Shown in pieces: positions 58,580 through 64,000 of a stretch of 64,000 nucleotides of DNA (position 1 is the stretch's first letter; every line of letters begins with the position of its first letter). The stretch spans positions 17,954 to 81,953 of the forward strand of contig CAVWFR010000008.1 in NCBI GenBank assembly GCA_963754305.1, given 5' to 3'. Both the position numbers and the translations under genes were made by a program. Origin of the DNA: DATEDA01 sp963754305 (lineage in GTDB: Bacteria > Pseudomonadota > Gammaproteobacteria > Burkholderiales > SG8-39). The notes beneath the pieces were generated by a model, which was not told the DNA's origin, did not search any database, and saw nothing but the letters and a program-made list of their open reading frames with translations.

Positions 58580-58987
58580 ATGAATGCCGAGCGTCCCGCC
58601 CGGATCGTCGTGCCGCCGCCGCGTCCCGGCCTGGACATGGCGGCGCACTACGGCTGGGTGCAGTGCACGGCCATCCGCGCCGGCGGCTATCTCTTCGTGT
58701 CGGGCGTGGTCGCGGTCGACCCGGATAGCGGCGAACGGCTGAACGGCACGCTGACGAGCGAAGCGCACCGCGCCTTCCAGAACCTCAAGCTGGTGCTGGA
58801 GAGCGCCGGGTCGTCGCTGGACCGGCTGGTGCAGGTCCGCGCCATGATCTACGACCGCATCGAGTACGACGCGCTCAACCGCGTCTACCGCCAGTACGTG
58901 CCGGCGGGGCCGCCGGCGCGCACGGTGTGGAGCGTGCGGATCGTCGACGCGTTCAAGGTGCAGCTCGATACGATCGCCGTCGCCTGA
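58580..58987 (+). CDS. Rid-family protein 1
   Basis: 135 residues from ATG 58580. YjgF/YER057c/UK114 fold: GYLFVSGVVAVDPDSGERLN, AFQNLKLVLESAGSSLDRLV and QVRAMIYDRIEYDALNRVYR, ending in GPPARTVWSVR with the Arg that binds carboxylates in RidA. These proteins hydrolyse reactive imines or enamines, or have lost that role. In tandem with a second Rid protein. Confidence 0.85.
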   Translation: MNAERPARIVVPPPRPGLDMAAHYGWVQCTAIRAGGYLFVSGVVAVDPDSGERLNGTLTSEAHRAFQNLKLVLESAGSSLDRLVQVRAMIYDRIEYDALNRVYRQYVPAGPPARTVWSVRIVDAFKVQLDTIAVA

Positions 58988-59002
58988 CCCCGGAGGAAAC
59001 CG

Positions 59003-59404
59003 ATGCCAGTCTCCCGCGAAATCGTCGTCCCGCAGAACGACCGGCTCAACGTGTCGCGCAACTTCAACCTGCCGCACAGCCCGGGGATCCGGGCGGGGGA
59101 GTTCATCTTCCTCTCGGGCATGCTGTCGACCGATCCGGTGACCGGCGAGCGCAGCCCGGGGACGATGGCGCACGAGACGCGCCAGACGCTCGCCAACATG
59201 CAGCACATGCTCGAGTCGGCTGGCTCCTCGCTCGAGCGCGTGGTCAAGATCACGGTGCTCCTCTACGACATGCTCGAGTTCGAGAATATGAACGCCGTCT
59301 ACCGGCAGTTCTTCCCGATGGACCCGCCCGCCCGCACCACGTGCGGCGTGCAGCTCAGCGCCGGGATGAAGATCGAGATCGAGTGCGTCGCGCTGGCGGG
59401 CTGA
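59003..59404 (+). CDS. Rid-family protein 2
   Basis: 133 residues; GGAGG lies a few bases before the ATG. Same fold as its neighbour: GEFIFLSGMLSTDPVTGERS, ANMQHMLESAGSSLERVVKI and LEFENMNAVYRQFFPMDPPA followed by RTTCGVQLS with the key Arg. Low sequence identity to copy 1 suggests the two are not a recent duplication. Followed after 3 bases by an SDR. Confidence 0.86.
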   Translation: MPVSREIVVPQNDRLNVSRNFNLPHSPGIRAGEFIFLSGMLSTDPVTGERSPGTMAHETRQTLANMQHMLESAGSSLERVVKITVLLYDMLEFENMNAVYRQFFPMDPPARTTCGVQLSAGMKIEIECVALAG

Positions 59405-59407
59405 GCC

Positions 59408-60259
59408 GTGTCGGGCCGAGGCCTGACCGGCAAGGTCGCGGTCGTCACCGGGGCGGCCGGTGGCATCGGTTGCGTGCTCGTGCAGGCGCTGCTCGTCGAG
59501 GGCGCGCGCGTCGCCGCGCTCGACGTGAACGCGGAGGGCCTGGCGGCGCTGCGCAGCGGGCTGCCGGTCGAAGCCGGGGGTCGCCTGCTCGCGTGCACGA
59601 CCGACATCTCCGACTTCGTCGCTGGCCAGCGCGCCGTGGACAATGCAATTGCCACGCTCGGTGGCGTGCACATCCTGATCAACAACGGCGCGATCGGCCT
59701 GGGGGCGATCCGCGCGGATCACCAACGGGTGCCGATCGGGATCGAGGAGATCGCGCCGCACGTCTGGGGGCGATTCGTCGCGACGAACTTGTCCGGCGCC
59801 TGGAACATGACTCGTGCCGTGATCGCCCACCTTCTGCGCCAGCGCCACGGCCGCATCATCAACGTCAGCACCAGCTTCGCCACAATGCTGCGCGGCGGGT
59901 TCCACCCCTACGGCCCGTGCAAGGCCGGCCTTGAGGCGATGTCGGCGGGACACGCGGAGGAGTTCCGGGGCACCGGGGTCACGGTGAACGTCGTGCTCCC
60001 GGGCGGCCCGGTGGACACGCCAATGGTGCCGCAGGAGTCGGGATTCGCTCGCGACGCGTTGATCCCGCCCGCCGTAATGGTCCCGCCAGTCCTCTGGCTC
60101 TGCTCCGACGCGGCGGACGCGGTCACCGGGAATCGATACGTCGCCGCGCACTGGGATCGGGCCAAGCCGCCCGAAGAAGCCGAGCGGCTCTGCCGCGCGC
60201 CCGCTGCGTGGCCGGGACTGGGACCGCCGATGCTTTCGCCCGGCCACCGGCCGCGATGA
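59408..60259 (+). CDS. Short-chain dehydrogenase/reductase 2
   Basis: 283 residues from GTG 59408. LTGKVAVVTGAAGGIGCVLV binds the nucleotide, Asp in VAALDVNAEG suggests NAD, ILINNGAIGLG has the NNG motif, and INVSTSFATMLRGGFHPYGP then CK places Tyr and Lys of the active site (YGPCK). An extended C-terminus (about 30 residues after TGNRYVAAHWD) is unusual. Last in the Rid-Rid-SDR operon; its stop is 5 bases from that of the convergent oxygenase gene. Confidence 0.86.
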   Translation: MSGRGLTGKVAVVTGAAGGIGCVLVQALLVEGARVAALDVNAEGLAALRSGLPVEAGGRLLACTTDISDFVAGQRAVDNAIATLGGVHILINNGAIGLGAIRADHQRVPIGIEEIAPHVWGRFVATNLSGAWNMTRAVIAHLLRQRHGRIINVSTSFATMLRGGFHPYGPCKAGLEAMSAGHAEEFRGTGVTVNVVLPGGPVDTPMVPQESGFARDALIPPAVMVPPVLWLCSDAADAVTGNRYVAAHWDRAKPPEEAERLCRAPAAWPGLGPPMLSPGHRPR

Positions 60260-60264
60260 TCCAG

Positions 60265-61257
60265 TCACGCGGTCTCGTGACTGCGCTCGATCTTGCGCTT
60301 GATGTGCTCGCCCGCGGTGATCGCCGGGTAGCGCGCCGCCTCGCCCGCCGCGACGCAGGTCGGCACGCACTCGATGCGCTGGTCGTAGTTGGGATGGACG
60401 AATATCCCGATCGACAGCCGGCGGCTCTGCGCGACGCCGAGCGGCGGATTGACGACGCGATGCAGCGTCGAGGTCCAGCGCTCGTTGGTCCAGCGCGCCA
60501 TCATGTCCCCCAGGTTGACGACGAACTCGCCCGGGCGCGGCGTCACGCCCGCCCAGCTCCCGTCGGGAAGGCGCACCTCGAGCCCGCCCTGCGCGTCGGT
60601 CGCGGCGAGGATCGTCATCGCGCCGTAGTCGGTATGGGCGCCGGTGCGGAGCTGCCCCGGAAGCGGCGGCCGGGTGAGCACCGGGTAGTGATGGCACGAC
60701 ATGATGCTGAAGTGGCGCGCCAGCACGCCGTCGAAGAACGTCCCGGGTAGCCGGAGCGCCGCCGCGAACACCCGCATCATGTCGCCGGCGAGCCGCTCGT
60801 ACGCGCGGTAGAGCGAAACCAGCGTCGGCTCGAGGTCGGCCGGTTCGGAGGGGATCAGGTTGGGCGCGTAGCTCGTCGCCGCTTCGGGCATCCCGGCGTA
60901 GTAGCCGCGATGATCGTCGACCGGTCCGAGGAAAACCGTCTCCCGCAGGTCGGGCGGCGTCTGCTGGCCGAGCGTGTAGGCGAGGCCGCGGGTGGCGAAG
61001 CCGTGGTAGCCGCGCTGCTTCGCGGGGCCGGTCGGATGCCAGCGGTTCTTCGTGTGCTCCGGCAGGTCGAAGAATTCGAAGAGCAGCCGTTTGGCGCGCT
61101 CGAGCAGGTCGAGCGGGAAGCCATGGCCGGTGATAATCAGGAACCCGGTGCGCTCGCAGGTCTCGGCGACCTGCCGGGACACCTCGCGCCCGGCGGCGGT
61201 ATCGCCGCTCAGGAACGGGCCGATGTCGATCGTCGGGACTGCGCTTCTCGCACTCAT
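60265..61257 (-). CDS. 2-oxoglutarate/Fe(II) oxygenase-like protein 2
   Basis: 330 residues from ATG 61257. DIOX_N: VPTIDIGPFLSGDTAAGREV and GFLIITGHGFPLDLLERAKR. Catalytic core: LRTGAHTDYGAMTILAATDA (His, Asp), RWTSTLHRVVNPPLG (second His) and RRLSIGIFVHPNYD with the Arg-x-Ser pair. Complete iron triad. Same family as the gene at 54257. First member of the right-hand minus cluster to the left of the NMT1-like gene; they are probably cotranscribed (17 bases apart). Confidence 0.88.
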   Translation of the reverse strand: MSARSAVPTIDIGPFLSGDTAAGREVSRQVAETCERTGFLIITGHGFPLDLLERAKRLLFEFFDLPEHTKNRWHPTGPAKQRGYHGFATRGLAYTLGQQTPPDLRETVFLGPVDDHRGYYAGMPEAATSYAPNLIPSEPADLEPTLVSLYRAYERLAGDMMRVFAAALRLPGTFFDGVLARHFSIMSCHHYPVLTRPPLPGQLRTGAHTDYGAMTILAATDAQGGLEVRLPDGSWAGVTPRPGEFVVNLGDMMARWTNERWTSTLHRVVNPPLGVAQSRRLSIGIFVHPNYDQRIECVPTCVAAGEAARYPAITAGEHIKRKIERSHETA

Positions 61258-61274
61258 GGATACGCCACTCCCTC

Positions 61275-62171
61275 TCAGTCCGCGCGCGAGAGCGCCGCGT
61301 CCACGATTCGCTCGTACGGTGGGTCGCTGTGGATCAGCCCGCCCGAGACGAGGGCAGCCTTGAGGCGCAAGTATGGCGCAGGCGGAAGATCGGGCGTCCG
61401 GGACCACAGGCCGGCCGTGCGATAGGCGCCGACGATCCGGGTCAGCGCGTCACGCGGGAGCTCGGGCAGGAAGGGCGCGACCGCTTCCGCGATCGCGCGC
61501 GGCGTCGCGGCGAAGAGCGCGGCTTGCGCACGCGCGATGCCGCGCACCAGGCGCCGGCAGGCCTCGCGCCGCGCCCGGGTGAATCGCCGCGGCGCATAAA
61601 ACGTCGTGTAGCAGACATCGCCGCGTTCGCTGAAGCGATGCCAGAGGTGGCCGCGCCCGGCGCTGATGAGCCGATCTGCGTGCGGCTCGAACACCTGTAC
61701 GACGTCCACAGTCCCCCGGAGAAACGCCCGCACGTTCTCGGCCATGGGGCGCACGCGGCGTCCGGCGATCGCCGCCGGATCGAGCCCGGCGCGCTGCAGG
61801 TCGTCCTGGAACGTCATCCACGGCGTCGGGACGTCGCCGGCGGGCGCGACGCGCAAGCCCACCAGGTCGCGCCAGCGGAACGCCGGCTTGCGGCCGCGGC
61901 CGACGAGGAGGAACGGATCGCGCCCGACGACCTGCCCGAAGCACACGAGCGGACAGGCGGGGTCGGCGTCGTGATGCATCATCACGCGCATCGGCCCGCC
62001 CCAGGAGACGTCGACGCTGCCGTCGAGGAGCGCGGTCGCCGTCCGCGAAGTGCTCGGCGAGAGGACATGGCGGACGTCGAGCCTTTCGCTGCGCCAGTAG
62101 TCTCCCGCAAGCGCGAGATAGAAGGGGACGTATGGAACCGCCCGCATGTTCTCGCACAGCGTGAGGCGCAT
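61275..62171 (-). CDS. NMT1/SsuA-like binding protein without signal peptide
   Basis: 298 residues with the type 2 periplasmic-binding fold of NMT1/THI5/SsuA-like proteins: VPYVPFYLALAGDYWRSERL, GSVDVSWGGPMRVMMHHDAD, LVCFGQVVGRDPFLLVGRG and LVGLRVAPAGDVPTPWMTFQ, LRGTVDVVQVFEPHADRLIS. It starts MRLTLCENMRAVPYVPF with no hydrophobic export signal, and no ABC permease or ATPase gene is near. It could be a cytoplasmic sensor or enzyme of the THI5-like group, or the true start may be missed. Between the oxygenase and PEP mutase-family genes. Confidence 0.75.
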   Translation of the reverse strand: MRLTLCENMRAVPYVPFYLALAGDYWRSERLDVRHVLSPSTSRTATALLDGSVDVSWGGPMRVMMHHDADPACPLVCFGQVVGRDPFLLVGRGRKPAFRWRDLVGLRVAPAGDVPTPWMTFQDDLQRAGLDPAAIAGRRVRPMAENVRAFLRGTVDVVQVFEPHADRLISAGRGHLWHRFSERGDVCYTTFYAPRRFTRARREACRRLVRGIARAQAALFAATPRAIAEAVAPFLPELPRDALTRIVGAYRTAGLWSRTPDLPPAPYLRLKAALVSGGLIHSDPPYERIVDAALSRAD

Positions 62172-62182
62172 GCGCTGCCCGC

Positions 62183-63049
62183 TCAGACGTCCTTCAGGTA
62201 GTTCGTCTCAAGCTCGCGCCAGTGCTTCGAGTTCACCGCCTCCTCGCGGTCGTTGAACGTGGCGAGCTCGCTCTCGATGGTGGCCGTGTCGCCGTCGCGC
62301 TTCAGCACCGCGAGCACCCGCTTCGCCGCGGCGATCGCCGCGCGATGGGTCTGCGACGGATAGATGCCGATCCGGTAGCCCATCGCCGCCAGCTCCCGCG
62401 CCGGCAGCACCGGCGTCTTGCCGCCCTCGAAGATGTTGCAGAGCGCGGGCTTCTTCAGCTGCCGCGCCGCGACGGCGAGCTCTTCGGCCGACTGCGGCGC
62501 CTCCACGAAGCCGACATCGGCGCCAGCCTCGAGGTATGCGTTCACGCGGTCGATCGAAGCCTGCAGGCCTTCGATCGCGCGCGCGTCCGAGCGCGCGATG
62601 ATGACCATGTCCGCATCGCGGCGCGTATCGACCGCCGCCTTGACCTTGCCGACCATTTCCGCCTTGCTCACCACCTGCTTGCCCTCATAGTGGCCGCACT
62701 TCTTGGGCGACACCTGGTCCTCCAGGTGGAAGGCAGCTACGCCGGTCTTCTCGTACTCGCGCACGCTGCGGATGACGTTGAGCGCGTTGCCGTAGCCGGC
62801 GTCCATGTCGGCGATCACCGGGATGTCCACCGCATCCACGGTGCGCGAGATGTACTGCGTGATCTCGGTCATCGTGAGCAGCCCCACGTCGGGGTAGCCG
62901 CACGCGCGCGAGTAGCCGCCGCCGGTGAGGTAGACCGCGTCGAATCCGGCCACCTGCACGAGCCGCGCGGTTAGCGTGTCGTGGGCTCCCGGAACGACGA
63001 TGTAGGCGCCTTTTGCGAGCAGCTCGCGCAGCTTCCTTCTCGGGCTCAT
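62183..63049 (-). CDS. Isocitrate lyase/PEP mutase-family protein 2, with KKCGH
   Basis: 288 residues from ATG 63049, which overlaps the aconitase stop by 4 bases. Barrel marks: KGAYIVVPGAHDTLTARLVQ, FDAVYLTGGGYSRACGYPDV, DIPVIADMDAGYGNALNVIR, AAFHLEDQVSPKKCGHYEGK and MVIIARSDARA. The KKCGH catalytic loop and the DxDxG metal site are intact, so it is likely an active lyase of the 2-methylisocitrate, dimethylmalate or related type. Overlap with an aconitase suggests consecutive steps on one tricarboxylate-like substrate. Confidence 0.88.
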   Translation of the reverse strand: MSPRRKLRELLAKGAYIVVPGAHDTLTARLVQVAGFDAVYLTGGGYSRACGYPDVGLLTMTEITQYISRTVDAVDIPVIADMDAGYGNALNVIRSVREYEKTGVAAFHLEDQVSPKKCGHYEGKQVVSKAEMVGKVKAAVDTRRDADMVIIARSDARAIEGLQASIDRVNAYLEAGADVGFVEAPQSAEELAVAARQLKKPALCNIFEGGKTPVLPARELAAMGYRIGIYPSQTHRAAIAAAKRVLAVLKRDGDTATIESELATFNDREEAVNSKHWRELETNYLKDV

Positions 63050-64000
63050 GAACGCACCTCGGGGGTCAGGCGGTGGCGCACCACGTGGTGCAGCAGGCCG
63101 CCGTTGCGGAAATAGTCGACCTCGCGCGTCGTGTCGAGGCGCGAGAGCAACCGGATCGTGTCGCGCCTGCCGTCGGCGCGGGTAATCGTGCATTCGAGCT
63201 CACTGCGCGGGACGGCGTAGCCGCGGATGCCGGCGACATCGAAGCGCTCCGCCCCGGTCAGGCCGAGGGTCCTGCGCGTGACGCCGTAAGGAAACTGCAG
63301 CGGCAGCACGCCCATGCCGATCAAGTTCGAGCGGTGGATGCGCTCGAAGCTCTCGGCGACCACTGCGCGCACGCCGAGCAGGCGAGCGCCCTTCGCTGCC
63401 CAGTCGCGCGATGAGCCGGCGCCGTACTCGCTCCCGGCGACGACCACCAGCGGCACGCCTTCGTCGCGGTACTTCGCCGCCGCGGCGTGGATCGGCATGC
63501 GCCCACCGTCGGGGTAGTGCACCGTGCTGCTGCCCTCGACCTCCGGCGTCATCTCGTTCCTCACCCGGATGTTGGCAAAGGTGCCGCGGATCATCACGTC
63601 GTGGTTCAGGCGCCGCGCTGCGTAGTTGACGAAGTCGCGCGGTGCGATGCCGAGCGACGCGAGATATTCCGCGGCGGGCGTGCCCTTCGAGATGACGCCG
63701 ATCGGCGAGATGTGATCGGTGGTGAACATGTCGCCGAACATCGCCAGCACGTGCGCGCCGCGGATGTCGTCGGGCTCGGACGCCGTGGCCGCCATGTCGT
63801 CGAAGAACGGCGGGCGCCGGATGAAGGTGCTGGCCGGATCCCACGGGAACGTCGTGCCCGCGGCGCCGCGCAGAGCGCGCCACTCGGGCGTGCCCTCCAG
63901 CATCGCGGCGTAGCGCTCGCGGAATAGCGGCGGCGCGATCACCTCGGCGGCGATCCTGCGTGTCTCGGCGTCGTCGGGCCAGAGGTCTCGCAGGTACACC
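63046..64000 (-). CDS. Aconitase-family hydratase, C-terminal part
   Basis: The gene enters from the right edge; about 317 C-terminal residues are visible. It resembles AcnA/AcnD: VYLRDLWPDDAETRRIAAEV, FGDMFTTDHISPIGVISKGT, VIRGTFANIRV-like MIRGTFANIRVRNEM, VVVAGSEYGAGSSRDWAAKG (the swivel-domain substrate loop) and ESFERIHRSNLIGMGVLPLQ. The [4Fe-4S] cysteine region would be upstream, outside the window. With the following lyase gene it could form an isomerise-then-cleave pair as in the methylcitrate cycle. Confidence 0.9.
   Translation of the reverse strand, partial: VYLRDLWPDDAETRRIAAEVIAPPLFRERYAAMLEGTPEWRALRGAAGTTFPWDPASTFIRRPPFFDDMAATASEPDDIRGAHVLAMFGDMFTTDHISPIGVISKGTPAAEYLASLGIAPRDFVNYAARRLNHDVMIRGTFANIRVRNEMTPEVEGSSTVHYPDGGRMPIHAAAAKYRDEGVPLVVVAGSEYGAGSSRDWAAKGARLLGVRAVVAESFERIHRSNLIGMGVLPLQFPYGVTRRTLGLTGAERFDVAGIRGYAVPRSELECTITRADGRRDTIRLLSRLDTTREVDYFRNGGLLHHVVRHRLTPEVRS

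Noticed and set aside
1..64000. CRISPR array, prophage or intact insertion sequence
   Set aside because: No regularly spaced direct repeats, phage structural genes, integrase or complete transposase with terminal repeats were seen. The only transposase trace is the short IS110-like relic near 11350.

Overview
This 64 kb window is high-GC DNA. It most likely comes from a betaproteobacterium of Burkholderiales type. The evidence is an MlaC/MlaB pair, a CYTH-CHAD protein, many Bug/TctC solute receptors, DctPQM and TAXI TRAP transporters, and dense co-oriented metabolic operons with GTG/TTG starts and 4-base overlaps. No rRNA, complete tRNA, CRISPR array, phage module or intact insertion sequence was seen, and the species is not identified.

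Layout. 0-6 kb: end of a small gene, mlaC, a frameshifted mlaB-like gene, CYTH-CHAD, a Gly/Ser/Thr-rich secreted protein, broken pieces of a host-attachment gene and nuoI, a CBS-domain protein and tiny secreted or membrane proteins. 6-12 kb: sparse and decaying. It holds two very small genes with double-glycine leaders that share a related upstream region, a PAS protein, and relics of a hexapeptide acetyltransferase, fumarylacetoacetase, SRAP peptidase, an IS110-type transposase and a Rieske oxygenase.

12-25 kb: a hydroxyacid module. It has two Ldh_2-family dehydrogenases, a D-2-hydroxyacid dehydrogenase, a SuyA/SuyB (UxaA-family) lyase pair plus a second frameshifted large subunit, a GntR/UTRA regulator, four Bug/TctC receptors, a carboxyltransferase and two small paralogous proteins. 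The enzyme set resembles that of sulfolactate racemisation and desulfonation (SlcC, ComC, SuyAB), but no sulfite-handling gene is visible.

25-40 kb: an acyl-CoA carboxylase region. It contains biotin carboxylase, a 73-residue biotin carrier, two more carboxyltransferases, a dedicated BioB, a GntR/FCD regulator, an ADP-forming acyl-CoA ligase pair, a MaoC-type hydratase, a DctPQM TRAP system and an amidohydrolase. 40-53 kb: a TAXI receptor with fused TRAP permease, a SucCD-like CoA ligase, two more DctPQM systems, an SDR, an MmgE/PrpD protein and an isochorismatase-fold protein that lacks its catalytic cysteine. A TTGTnnACAA-like site recurs at three of the promoter regions in this half.

53.5-54.2 kb: a compact graveyard of gene 3' ends. 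54.2-64 kb: two 2-oxoglutarate/Fe(II) oxygenase-like proteins, two isocitrate lyase/PEP mutase-family enzymes, a quinone oxidoreductase, an MFS permease, two Rid proteins, an SDR, an NMT1-like binding protein and the C-terminal part of an aconitase that runs off the right edge. Overall the window reads as a scavenging locus for small carboxylic or hydroxy acids: capture, CoA activation or oxidation, carboxylation or hydration, and C-C cleavage. Substrates cannot be named from sequence alone.
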